This document shows, piece by piece, positions 34,060 to 46,129 of a stretch of DNA of 64,000 nt. The number at the start of each line of letters is the position of its first letter. The first letter of the stretch is position 1. Below the pieces are notes generated by a model, which saw only the letters and a list, made by a program, of their open reading frames with translations, had not been told where the DNA came from and searched no databases. Source of the stretch: Garcia nutans (Eukaryota > Streptophyta > Magnoliopsida > Malpighiales > Euphorbiaceae). The position numbers were made by a program, and so were the translations under genes. The stretch lies in the NCBI GenBank assembly GCA_947685225.1, contig CANTUV010000002.1, positions 2,790,001 to 2,854,000 of the forward strand, written 5' to 3'.

Positions 34060-35549
34060 AAACTCTTCATCCTAAACCACAACTGGACTATCTCGGTGCA
34101 CCTTACTTACTACAATACTATGCCCTAAAGGATTTGTAATCAACACATCAAATCCTTGGGACTCCGAATGCAAATCACTCTCAAGCAAGATGGATGTACT
34201 GATGTATGAATGAGTCGACCTAGGGTCTATTAATGCAAGAAATGAAGTACTAAATAAAATAAAAATACTAGCTATAATAGCTGAAGTATTCAGTTGCCTC
34301 TGCATCATATAGATCTGCTGTGATGGCCCTATATCATCTAGTCTACTCCCAGCAGTAGAACCTCCTCTCTAGCTAGTCCCTGATCTACCACCTCATCCAG
34401 AACCTCTACCACCATGACCCCTCTGACACTGGGTTTGGAAATTGTTGTATCTTCTATTTGTCCTTTGGTGCCTCTGGCAGTATGAGAAAATGATCTAGTG
34501 ATCCACATCTATAAGGTACTATTGTTGCACCAGTCCTCCAGCAGACACCCCCATGTGCCCTACCACGATGAACATAGGTAGGTAGAGCAGGCCTCTGAGT
34601 CACTAGGATCGAAGCACTAGCCACTGAGACTACAGGTCTTTGTCTCTATCTTTGTTGTTGTACTGACCTACCAGACTGCCCCTGGTTCCTACTAAATCTC
34701 TGAGGATATCCTCCTCGACCTCTCTTCACTGATGAAGACCCTGCCTCACCCTAGGGTCTCCTAGCTCTGCTCTCCTCAGCTCTGGCAGCTATTGCAAGAC
34801 CCTGTGACTTCTTTACATTTTTGGCAGCTGTAACTAATTGAGAAAAATCCTGGTACTAAGAGCCTGCCATAAGACACATGATAAAGGGTCTCATCCCCTC
34901 CTCAAACCTCCGGCATCTGTCAATCTCATCAGAAATAATGCCACCAGCATACTGACTTAGTTGGATAAACTTAACCTCATACTCTATCACTGTCCTTGTA
35001 TCCTGCCTCAAATTTAGAAACTCCTCTTCTTGGCATCCTTATGCTCCCTGGGAGTATACTTCTTGAATTTTTACAGGAAATCATCATAAGTCAGCACTGG
35101 TGGATTGGTTATACCAGGGGAAACTATCTTTCACCACTCATAGGCATCCCTCTGCAAAAGAGAACTAGCATAATTAAACATCTACTCTGTACTAGCCTAC
35201 AGCTGGATGGACACACTTTGGACTATGTCCAGCCACTGCTCTGCTATAGTAGGGTCTGTAGTGCTAAAAAATATGTGGCTCCAAACTTCCTCAGCTTGTC
35301 ATACTTCTGTATTGGTAACTACTGCTACGGCTGTGGCTGTGGTGGCGGCTACGGCTGCTGAACCGAAGCCTGTCTCAATAACTCCACCATTTGTCATACC
35401 CAGCCCGACAGAACCTCCTCTGTTGTTGGTCTAACAGGCACAGAAGCAGATGCCTCTCCATCATACACAACACTAGCTAGAACTCTACCCTCATTAGGAG
35501 CTACACTCTTTGCACTACCCTCTGCAGACTGGTGCATCCGAGATGCCAT
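34060..35549 (-). pseudogene. Element 1 gag and protease remnant
   Basis: Gag starts MASRMHQSAEGSAKSVAP at 35549, the counterpart of element 2's MASQTRQSVEG. A degraded zinc knuckle lies near 34500-34480 (YRCGSLDHFL, first Cys lost). The protease is seen at 34308-34072 with ALIDPRSTHSYISTS, where the catalytic-loop Gly is Arg. Several stops break the frame. The conserved upstream part of Gag has also decayed. Confidence 0.85.
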
Positions 35550-35698
35550 AACTACTTATATCTACAAACATAACAAAAATGGCCACATCAGCAATCAAAT
35601 ATGTCAGTGTCAATGCATATATCACAATTGGAAACCATATTTAAAAATCCCCATTTTCTCTCTCTAATAACTCACCTAGGTTGAGAACCTCAAACCTA

Positions 35699-35711
35699 GG
35701 CTTTGATACCA
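35699..35711 (-). promoter_or_regulatory. Primer-binding site of element 1
   Basis: On the minus strand TGGTATCAAAGCC lies 7 bases inside the right LTR. It differs from the element 2 site (TGGTATCAGAGCC) by one base and fits the initiator methionine tRNA. Confidence 0.85.
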
Positions 35712-35718
35712 AAATAAA

Positions 35719-37691
35719 TATAACATCCTTATACCCTATATACATATAATACATACACCTAGTATATATAAAATACACATATACGGTATAAAAAAATATA
35801 ACAATCCAGTTTAATAAAAATTTTCACATTTCAAATTTAAAATCTCAAATACTTAAAAATGTATATTAAATAATAGATAAAATTTTTATTAACTATAGGT
35901 TCCAAAATAGTATTATTGATAAAAAAAATCTCTAAAAAAAATTTACCAGAGTTTTGTCTGTAATTTGGACAATTCCAAAAATTTAATTAAACACAACCTG
36001 CACCAAAAACACTCCTAATATACAATACATCTCACATTTCTCCAACACTTCTCAATTTCTCCATATTTTCTCAAAAATATTTATATATATACATATGTAT
36101 TTATCGAAACACATATAAAATCCATATTATAAAATTTATCCAAAATGTTCTTTATAATTTACATTATATACTTCAAAAACATAGCATAATGTACATAATA
36201 TCACAATGTACTATATAATATAAAATATATATATATGTTGGCGGTATCTCTGATCTTAATGCACCAAAAATCAACTCTATAATCAACTCAAATCTAGACT
36301 CAATCAGGTCTAGAAGAACTTTTCGGCTCAACTAGATCACCCATATCACCTATGCAATGAATTACAATTGCACTAAGCTAAAAGCCTAGTAGTACAAACT
36401 TTGATAACAACAAAATTTAAATACAATACCAATGCTTAATGCTTTTATGCTATATCACAATGTGGCATCCAAGCTCACTTTTAAACATATTCTTCATCAT
36501 TTACTAATTCACATAAACACATACACAAGCATGGGCCCAAATAAACTAATACATTATTCAAATCTTAGAGTTACTATTTTGGTCTATGTTGACACCAAGT
36601 ATCTAGCCTTGAAGGCAAATCAAAGTAATACCCAAAAGCTAGCTCTGAAGGCAAATCATATCACAGTGACGCCAAGCGTCTAGCCCAGAAGGCAATTCAT
36701 GTATCAGTGACACATAGCGTCTAGCTCCAAAGGCAAATAATGAGGATAACCTCATAGGCATGCCGCCAAATACAGAACTCTGGAAATTGAATAACATACT
36801 AGGCATACAAATAATTCATATTTTCCATATTCAACTTTTTTTTTCTCATTTTTTCATAATCAACTAGGCGCATTGCCTCATTTCTCATTATTAATTAGGC
36901 ACATTGCCTCATTTTTACATTTTTCATCGAAAGTATCATATTTCACATCAAAATCACATTACCCAAAAGTTTCATAATCTCTCTCTTCACCAAACTTCAC
37001 TCAAACTCAACCATTTCTTCAATCCAATCTTAAAATCATTATTAACTAAGCAAAATAACTTCATACATACCAATTCCAACAATTAAATCATACTACTTCA
37101 AAATTCCAAATTACACATATTCTCAATTTTATGAAAATCCAAGGAAAGAAGTTAGAGAACTTACTAATTCAAGTGGAAAACACCAAAACTTCACTTGAAA
37201 CCTTGAAAACCCTTCAATTTTGGAAGCTTGGTAGAAGCAAAAAGCTTGAGTTCTTCTCCCATGGGGTTTCAGCCTCTAGCAAGAAGAAGAAGCAGATGAT
37301 AAAATTTTGATTTTCTCTTTCCTTCCACTTTCATCTTTAACCTTATATATATATATATAATATTTTATTATATTTTTAATTATTTATTTATTTATTATAA
37401 AAATAATATTTTTCCTCTTCCATACAAAAATAAATTATTTTTAAATTATTTAAATAAATTTTAATTTTCAAAGTATATTCACAAAAATGTCATTGGACCT
37501 TTGACTTTTCTTTCAAAAGAGTTGACTTTCGTGGACTTTTATATACTTTATCTATTTGTCATGTATATTTCACATATACATTCCATTTTCTCACTTAAAA
37601 TTCTTCCATTTTCTATTTAAATCATTTATTTAATTTATCTAATTTAATTTTAATTTATTTTATTGAATTTTCAAAAATTAGGGACGTTATA
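35719..37691 (-). repeat. 5' LTR of gypsy element 1
   Basis: Partner of 2843-4775, about 1.97 kb. On the plus strand it starts 'tataacatccttatacc' and ends acgttata (CA mutated to TA), directly followed by AGCTT at 37692-37696. It holds a run of short blocks with 'gcaaatca' and 'agcgtctagc' motifs near 36590-36740. Confidence 0.92.
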
Positions 37692-37696
37692 AGCTT

Positions 37697-38765
37697 ATCC
37701 ATGTTGCACTTGATAAGTTAAAGAACATTTTTTATTTTTAAAAAGGGATTGGGTCAAATACGAAAGCGGATTTTAAAGGGGGGTCAAATTGAGGATTGTT
37801 TTCAAAAAACATAAAAAAGAAAAAGAGATAAGAGTTCGAAGGGTATAAGGATCACTGGTTCAGAAAAAATTAGATTAGGGTTTTGATTCATTATTTTTTA
37901 GCATAAGAATTCTTTGCAAAGTTTTTGGAGGAGGTTTTGGAGTTGTTCACCATGATTGATTTGAGCATGAGGAAGAATGAGAGAAGAACAACTCTAGTCA
38001 TCTTCATAAGGGTTTTTCTGTTCTTTCAATTTATTCATTTTCCAAACTTTTATTGCTTAAATACATTAATATTTCAATGAATTTTTGTGATTTGAATTCT
38101 ATTAAATATTTTGTTATGATGGAGATCTAAATTATCATACCTAGGGTTTGCAGTAAATTTAACTAAATGTCTTAATTCAATAATTTTTATTAATATACCT
38201 TATTGTGATTTGATTATAATGAAATGTATGTTAGGTTAATAGATTTGTCACCTATTAGTCTCTAGATATTGAATGAAGGACTGAGAGGTGAAACTTGATA
38301 TTAGAACTCTGCATGCAACTGCCCTAAGAATGAATTAGAAATATAAGTTATAGGGTTCACTTAATTTGCAATTCAAAATAATTGGTTTTTATTAATTCGT
38401 GAATATGAGAACTAATGAATTGATAATTTCTAATTAATATTAAGGAAGAAATTAAGATGTAAGGTTATATTAGTGGAAATTTGAGGATTAAGCTTTCATT
38501 AACTTGATTTGTAAATCCTAGGTTTCCTCTTAAAAATTTTAAATCAATTCTTTGGGAACCCACTTTTCATTTTATTTTTCATCTTAAATTTCTTCAATCA
38601 TTTTCAACATTACCAATTTATTCATTAATTCTTTCCTTTTAAACAAATTATTACATATAAACAACTTCCTTAAGAGACGACCTTGGGACATTAACCATTA
38701 CTATTACAACCTTGTATACTTGTGGGAGTCATTTTTTAGTAGTGTTAAGAAGAGCGCAATAGACA
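37697..38765 (+). repeat. Repeat R, copy A, right part
   Basis: Continuation of 2283-2842 after gypsy element 1. It has 'attagggttttgattca' (37873), a long AT-rich leader-like stretch, then aagagacgaccttggg (38683), cttgtatacttgtgggagtc and 'agagcgcaat' near 38760. The last three landmarks occur in the same order on the minus strand at 52200-52300, the end of copy B. The two parts together make about 1.63 kb, close to copy B. No coding sequence. Confidence 0.55.
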
Positions 38766-38769
38766 TGAT

Positions 38770-39148
38770 GCTTTGGCGAGGCTTCATAGATATCATTTTC
38801 TGGGAGTGTATAGATACAAAAAGTAAGTTCCTAGTCATTGTTCTTCATAACTCTTTTCAATCACACTGAGTAAATTCACTGGCTAGAAAATTTTCTCATT
38901 GATTTTATTTCATAGCTTTATGTTTTAACTATCTACTGTGACTAAAGATATACGATTTGTATTTTTGCTGCATAATTTATTATATAATCTCATTATGTAT
39001 ATTTTATTTAATGTTATAGTGATTATTATTATTTGTTTTGGTTGTGTTAATTATTTATATGGAGAATATGAATTTTTCATCTCCACATTCTCCAACTTGA
39101 ATAATTATTTTTATTTTCTTGCATCAATGTTTCTTAACTAAATATGAT
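38770..39148. other. AT-rich stretch, no feature seen
   Basis: No supported gene. A 67-codon hydrophobic frame (38938-39141) is AT-rich and has no motif. Confidence 0.35.
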
Positions 39149-39156
39149 GCAAACAT

Positions 39157-39631
39157 TAAGGGTGTACTTGGGTCGGGTTTATCCCTAGCCTAAAGCCTGA
39201 CCTGAGTACACTTTAGGCTAAAATAATATGGCCTATAGCTTGACCTTGCCCGAATAAGTCAGGCTGTTATGGGCCAACGCTTAAGGCCAGCTAGCCAGGC
39301 TTTTCTTTTTTTCTTTTTCTAATTTTTTCTATAATTTTTTTGCATTATATTGCATATATATACACTGCAATATATGCAGTAAACTGCAGCATATATATAA
39401 TAACATTATATAAAATATAATTTACTTTATATTATATAATATATATAATATTATAAATAGTATTATATAAAAAATATTATATATATAAAATAATATCTCA
39501 AGCCCGACCCAAGGCATCTCAAGCTTCATATGAGAAGCCCAAGTCTTGGCCTGCAACCTTTCAAACTCAGCCTAACTTGGTCGAAGTAGGGTCAATCAAG
39601 TTTGCGAGCTGGTTGATGTTGAACAACTTTA
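39157..39631. mobile_element. hAT-like MITE, 475 bp
   Basis: The left end TAAGGGTGTACTTGGGTCGG and the right end (complement TAAAGTTGTTCAACATCAAC) are related imperfect inverted repeats. They are flanked by GCAAACAT (39149-39156) and ACAAACAT (39632-39639), an 8 bp duplication with one difference, as expected for hAT transposition. Short GGTCGGG/CCCGACCC-type segments lie near both ends, with an AT-rich centre. There is no coding capacity, so it would need a transposase supplied elsewhere. Confidence 0.65.
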
Positions 39632-39639
39632 ACAAACAT

Positions 39640-40365
39640 GTGTCTAATAACTTCATCATATTTATGCAAAGTGTCAGTACATATATTGGTACCATAATAA
39701 ATCTATGAACATGTGCAAAAGGGGATCGATAAGAAATTGGTTTATAAAAGCAAAAGGCATCTAAATAGTTGATTTGAAATGATGATCTAATTAGTGCCTA
39801 GGCCTTACAAGTAGCTAACATTCTTACAGCTGAACCAAACAAGCTAAGAAGTTTTCTAATGGATCATGTTCTAGTTAGATTTGAAATATTGTGTTTATGT
39901 ATGATTATTTTATTTTGTAAATTATTAGCTAAAAATTTGTAAACAAATAAGATAAGTTATATTTTATTATTAGTACAAGATGATATTATAAACTTGAAAT
40001 AGTTTTATGATTGTGCTATAAATTAAAATTGAAGTATTATATATTATTTTATATATAAGCATATTTTCAATTTAAATAAAAATTTAAATTAAACATTGAT
40101 TCAATTTTACGAAGAATTGAACATTGATTTGATTCTAAAGTTTGAATCAAATGGATCATAAAATAAAATAATTACTTTCTATTTTATCTTTATATCCATA
40201 ATAATCATGTTTAATTTAAATAAATATTTTTAAAAATTAATTAATTAAATTCTTATAATTTTTCTTAAATTTTAAGGTGATTTTATTTTTAAAATAATAT
40301 CTTTTTTATTTTTTTATTAATTATATTTGAAAATTGATATGGAGTTGAATTAGGGAAATTAACCA
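39640..40365. other. AT-rich stretch, no feature seen
   Basis: No open frame or repeat that I can support. Confidence 0.4.
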
Positions 40366-41149
40366 GAATAATACCTCTATACAAAGCACTAATAAATTTT
40401 AGATTCCACTTATCTTAACTAGACCCATTTTGACAAAATTACCTTTAAATGAAAAAATGCATGCTCATTCCTAAAAACACGTATCTACTACTCTCCGTTT
40501 CAAAACTCCCAATTCCCTTCTTCTTCTTAACTTCTTCCTCCATTTCAAAACCCTAAATTCTCTTAAGTCTGCCAAAATTTTGATCTAAACTCTCTCTCTC
40601 TTTGGCTAAGAAAATCCCATAGCGAAGCAATTCTCTCTCTCTCTGTTCAAGCAACTGTAAAAGTGTAAGCATCTCTTTCTCTCTCTCTCAACTCTATTTT
40701 GATGAAATCTGATTTTCAAACATGTGCCTTATAGGTTTTTTGCATATTTTATTTTTAAAGAGAATGATGAAAATAATGATTTTTATTCCCTGGTTTTGAT
40801 GTTTTAACGTGCTATTTTAAAATCATTTGAAGATATACATGTATGAAGATACAATCGCCATTTCAATGGGTTTTTTGCATGTTTTGTTTTTAAAGAAAAT
40901 AATGAAAAGAATGATGTTTATTTCTTGTAAAAGATTATTTTTTATGTTATGAGGTCCTATTTTAAAATTGTTTGAAGAAAAATATGTTGTTAGTGACTAT
41001 CATTATTGGGTTTTTTTGTTGGAATTTTATTGATTGTCATTCATTGAGTGAGAGTTTTTTGTTATCGACTATCATTGTTGGGGTTTTTTTGGATTTTATT
41101 AACTATCATTCATTATTGTGATATTGATTTATATTGATGGTTACATATT

Positions 41150-43450
41150 TTCATTGGTTGTTAGGTTATGAAGTGTTAAATTTTGAGTTAATATGTTTTA
41201 GTAAATGGTATGAGTATAATGCATAATATATAATGTATAATGTATAATGAGTAGGTTGCTATTCTAATGATATGTGTTGATATGGATTGATATGGGATTA
41301 ATATGATTGATATGGGTTGTTATGGTATGTTAAGGGATTACTGAAGTTTAAGTGTTTTATGTTGTTTAAGTTTTTTAAATTATTAAGTGTGGGTCAATAT
41401 GGGTTGATAATGTAGGTTGTTATTGGTTGATATGAGTTGATTTAGATTGATATGGTATTATTGAAGTTTTGAATAATTTTAAATTTTGTATATGTTATGT
41501 AAGTATTTTAAATAGCCAAGAAGTGTGCATTTTGTGTTTGTTATGGATTGATATGAATTGTTATAGGTTGATGTAAGTTGACATGTGTTATTATAGGGGT
41601 GCTAAGGGATTATTAAAGAATGAATCATTTTGTATTCTATATATTGTTTAGTTATTTTAAATAGTCAAGAATTATATTTTTATAGGTTGATATGGATTGA
41701 TATAGGTTAATATAGATTGATATGGGTTGTTATAGGAGTGTTAAGTGACTATTTAAGAATGAACCATTTTATTTTCTATATGTTTTTTAATTATTTTAAA
41801 TAGTCAAAAGTGTGTTTTTTGTAGGTTAATTTAGATTGATATGAGTTGATATTTGTTGTTATATTTGTTGTTATGAGATGTTCAGTTATTATTAAAGATT
41901 GAATAATTTCTTTATATCTATATGTTGTGTAAGTTTTGTAAACAATCAAGAAGTATGTATTTGTTGTTTGTTATTGATTGTTATAGATTGATATGGATTG
42001 GTATGAGTTGTTATGAGAATGTTAATAGATTATTCAAGAATGAATTATTTTATGTTCTATATATTTTTTAGTTGTTTTAAATAGTTAAGAAGTATATTTT
42101 TGTAGGTTGATATTGGTTGTTATGGGGTATTAAGGGATTATTATGTTTTATATGTTATTTAATTATTTTAAATAGACAAGAAGTATGTTTTATAGGTTGA
42201 TAGGATTTGATATGGGTTGATTTGAGTTGTTATGAGAGGGGTGTTGAGGGATTATTAAAGAATGAATCATTATGGGTTGATTTGAGTTATTATGAGGGGG
42301 GTGTTGAGGGATTATTAAAGAATGAATCATTTTATGTTCTATATGTTATTTCATTATTTTATATAGTCAAGAAGTGTATTTTTGTAGATTGATGTGGATT
42401 GATATGGTGTTGATATAGATTGATATGGGTTAATATGGGTTGTTGTGGGGGGGATTAAGAGATTATGTAAGATTAAATTATTTTTATGGTCTATATGTTA
42501 TTTAATTGTTTTAAATAGTCAAGAAGTGTGCCTTTGATATAGATTGATATAGGCTGACATTTGTTGTTATGAGGTTTTCAAATATTATTGAAGATTGAAT
42601 AATTTTTTGATTTGTATATGTTGTATAGGCTTTGTAAACAATCAAGAAACATGTATTTATTGTTTTTTGTTGATTTCTATGGGTTGGAATGGATTAATAT
42701 GGGTTGATATGGGTAAGTATGGGGGTGTTAAGGGATTAATAAAAAATGAATCAATTTACGTTCTATAAGTTATAGTCAAGAAGTGCATTTTTATATAGGT
42801 TGATATAGGTTGATGTGAGTTGTTATGGAAGTGTTAACAAATTATTAAAGAATGAATTATTTTATGTTCTATGTTATTGAGTTCTTTTAAATAGTGACGA
42901 AGTGTGTTTTTGTATATTGATAGGAATTGATATGTGTTGATATTGATTGTTAGGGGAGTGTTAAGAGATTATTAAAGAATGAATCATTTTATATTTTATA
43001 TATTGTTTAGTTATTTTAAATAGTTAAAAAGTGTGTTTTTATAGGTTGATATGAATTGATATGGGTTATCATGGGAGTGTTAAGCGATTATTTAAGAATG
43101 AATTATTTTATATTCTATATGTTATTTGATTATTTTAAATAGTCAAAAAGTGTGTTTTTATAGGTTGATAGAAATTGATATGGATTGATAGGCATTAATA
43201 TGAGTTGATATGGGGTGTTAAGGGATTGTAAAAGAATGAATCATTTTATGCTTTATATGTTATTTAGTTGTTTCAAATAGTCAAGAAGTGTATTTTTGTA
43301 GGTTGATATTGCTTGATATGGGTTGATTTTTATTGTTATGTGGTGTTAATTTATTATTGAAGATTGAATAATTTTTTGTTCAATATATGTTGTATAGGTG
43401 TTGTAAACAGTCAAGAATTCTGCATTTATTGTTTGTTATTTGAAGTGTGT
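41150..43450 (+). repeat. Left arm tandem repeat, ~15 units of about 90-190 bp
   Basis: A unit containing 'gttgatatgggttgttatgg', a motif like 'ttaagggattattaaagaat', then 'gaatcattttatgttctata' and 'aaatagtcaagaagtgtg' recurs from about 41270 to 43440. The last motif falls near 41513, 41653, 41800, 41943, 42077, 42170, 42362, 42514, 42640, 42773, 42890, 43018, 43137, 43275 and 43410. Units are diverged in length and sequence. The same unit, in opposite orientation, makes the right arm. Confidence 0.8.
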
Positions 43451-44129
43451 GTTAAAAAATTAATTAATACCAATTTGTAGGTTTATAGATTGTTATGCCT
43501 ATTTGTGTGTTGACATATTTTAATGATTTCAAACTAAATTTTATAAGTATGAATGGCAACTAGTTCTCACTCATCTTTTAGTTCTAGTAATGAACAATCT
43601 CCTGTATGCTAAGAGAATGAAGTGTTGAAAGTTAATAGCCTTGGTGCCATGTCTACAATACGCCCCAAAGGGTACAGGATTAAGAAAAGCATTTTAGTAA
43701 AAAAGAAGTTAGCAAACTGAAGAAAGTCATATATGTACTACTTTCCTCGTAAAATGTAAACAATTCAAATAAAGAAGATAAAAAAAGAGACAACCCATAT
43801 CAAACCTAATAAAGATGAAGGTGTAAGTAAATATCAAATCTACTTGTAATTTATTACATGAATGTTACATTGATTCAACATTTTTTTGATATAATGATAA
43901 AATATATTACAGGTGTGAGAATATATTAAACTGGAAGAATACCTAGAAGCACCAGCAAGTGAAGATAGTAAGATTCATATTGAAAACCATTTATATGGTT
44001 AAAGATGTTATTGGTGGTGACAAGAAGAAGATATGTATAATATGAGTTGCTTTACAACTTAGTTGTATAAGAAATGTTTGCATTGACTGTTACTTATTTG
44101 TTGATTATTGTATTATTATTATTTTACAG

Positions 44130-44800
44130 GTGGCAGCCTTTCACCAATACAAAGTAGGCCATCTTGTAAGTGTTGATAATAAAAGCTTAGAACATTGGCT
44201 TGGATACAATGGCTATTTATTCAACAAGTGCCAAATCCAAATCCTTATGAGCTATTATTTAAAATTGGGAAGTCTGCCATCCACTTTAACCTCGAAGAGT
44301 ATTACTTAATAACTAGATTAAGGTACTCTGATCGATGACATAAATAGGGACAACTCACATCTAGTAGACTAATATGGGGGATTAACCGGTTAAAAACTAT
44401 ATGAAGAATTCAAAGCTTTCCAGGATGTTGAGATGCAAGTAAAATTAGGTGTTGCATGCTTCGATGAGTTGTTAGTGATTAGAAAGGGTGCGACTTCAAA
44501 AGTAGACCTAAAACACTTGCTCGTATGGATGATGTGGAGGCTTTTAATAGTGTAGCTTAGGGAGTACAAGTTGGAAATTTTTGTACCCAAAGTTGAAAGA
44601 AGTGTTGATGAAGTTAAATGACAAAACTAACAGCAATAGGTATTTATTGAGTGGATTCTTTGATGTCCTCTATATTTTTGCAATGGATGTCATCCCTGTT
44701 CTTTCACTAATTAGGATCAGAAAGACCTCTAATAGGTTCTCGCAGATGAATAATCAGAAAATGCACGAAAATATTCATATTCTATTAAATGGATAAAGTT
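44130..44800 (+). pseudogene. DUF1985-like exon of a MULE-carried gene
   Basis: The segment at 44259-44334 reads KIGKSAIHFNLEEYYLITRL, close to the DUF1985 signature (I-F-EE-LITGL). Further on, in shifted frames, come a D-V-EAFNSVAWG segment (44527-44562) and YLLSGFFDVLYIFAMDVIPV (44641-44705), which fit the later part of DUF1985. Several stops and frameshifts occur (for example at 44336). DUF1985 is a plant domain often linked to Ulp1-type cysteine proteases in TE-borne genes. Its function is not known. Confidence 0.6.
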
Positions 44801-44910
44801 GGCATGTCAAGTATACACAAAGCATTTTGTTATTTTTTAAGTTTGAATAGATTTTGATAACAATAGATATTATATTATTAAAATATTTACTTTTATTTCA
44901 AATTAATGCA

Positions 44911-45790
44911 TAGGAATTAACCGCGGTGCCTATGAAGATCTCTCCTCTTGAAGCCTTATTCCAGATTTGCAAGGAATAAGCATCGAATAAGAACCAATGA
45001 AAGAAAAGGGAAAACATATGGGCAATGTATAGGAAGAGAAGAGTGTCCATACAAAAACTGGAATAACCTCAAAGAAAGAAGAACCCATTGACCTTAGGAA
45101 AATGCCTGACCTTGAGGTAATCCTTCAAATACAATTTGTTTAATTTATAATGTGATGATGTCAAATTTAATTGAAAAAATTAATATCCTTAACATATAAT
45201 GCTTCAGGATTTAGAAAAGACAAAATTGAATGATCAATTAGAGGCGCTTGAGCAACAATGCAAATATTTGGAGATAACATGCAAGTCTCTAGAAGATAAA
45301 AAAAATTTAATACTGAAGTGATCAAAAAGCTCAACGCTACTTTAGCATTACTAAATGACAAAATATCAGCCCCGGAGGAAGAAGGTAGGAAGAAAAAGGA
45401 AAAGGACTGTCCAGGAACTCTCATCTTTACACATTACTCTGCATATATATTGTTTGGTATTTTTCAAAATTAGTATTAACTATCTTCTAAGTGTCATTGC
45501 TTTTATAATATCTTATCACTTTCAAAAATGACAAAAATTTCAGAAAAGATAATTTACTGGCAACAGATGATGTAGCACAAGGCGGCCAGTCGTTAGTGAA
45601 AGTTTTACAAACTGCATTTGAGCTAGAGAAAAAGAAAAGGATACATGTGCCAAATGCGAAGTACATCAGTGATGAGTGGACACCAAAGAGCAGGGGCATA
45701 CAAAGGGAGAGGGCCAAACGTTCACAAATACAATGTCAAAAGATGGCTAATGAAATCACCTATGATCATATATTACCTCTTGACACTTTA
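44911..45790 (+). pseudogene. Downstream exons of the DUF1985-type gene, with coiled coil
   Basis: Possible exons follow the DUF1985-like part. One begins ELTAVPMKISPLEALFQIC (44915-44980). A second at about 45207-45325 reads DLEKTKLNDQLEALEQQCKY followed by LEITCKSLEDKKNLI, a clear heptad pattern (coiled coil). A third at 45596-45808 encodes VLQTAFELEKKKRIHVPNAK. I cannot recognise a Ulp1 His/Asp/Cys triad. The order (DUF1985, coiled coil, then a charged tail) is usual for these TE-borne genes, but the frames are broken and the splice sites are uncertain. Confidence 0.4.
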
Positions 45791-46129
45791 TCTCCTCCAT
45801 CTCTATAATAATGTTCAAGTTTTGATGAACCAAAGTTATTATTTCTCACTACCATAAGAGCATGCACACATGAAAATTGATCTAATTGAAACTTCGTATA
45901 ACAATAGGTCTTCGGAGGCATATAAATACAATAATTTATTTTTATGTCCTTAACATCATATTTGTTGTTGTTAGCAAGCTCCATCTACATCATTTTATGA
46001 TATATTTGATAATTAATGACAAACCAAGGAAGAATAAATAAAAAATTTTAAGAAAAAAATAAATAAATAACTTATATTCATTTTTTGTGCTTGCATCATT
46101 CTCTTTCTCAATTTTTTTTAACATCAATT

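Larger units (their letters stand above)
2843..37691 (-). mobile_element. Ty3/gypsy LTR retrotransposon 1 (chromovirus-like), split by element 2
   Basis: This is a full-length but dead Ty3/gypsy element on the minus strand. Two related LTRs bound it (2843-4775 and 35719-37691), and the 5 bp duplication AGCTT lies directly outside at 2838-2842 and 37692-37696. Next to the right LTR is a tRNA-iMet-type primer site; next to the left LTR is a polypurine tract. Reading from 35549 downward, the order is gag, protease, reverse transcriptase and RNase H, then integrase after the 26.8 kb interruption at 5679-32511. That order (integrase after RNase H) is the Ty3/gypsy one. The C-terminal tail with a WRNHATEEATWE motif is typical of the chromodomain-like tail of Tekay/Del-type chromoviruses. 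Stops, frameshifts and an integrase deletion make it non-autonomous. It inserted into repeat R copy A. Confidence 0.93.

Noticed and set aside
41150..43450. CRISPR-like or centromeric satellite array
   Set aside because: Units vary in length and sequence without conserved spacers, and an inverted copy lies at 47980-48640, which fits element arms better.
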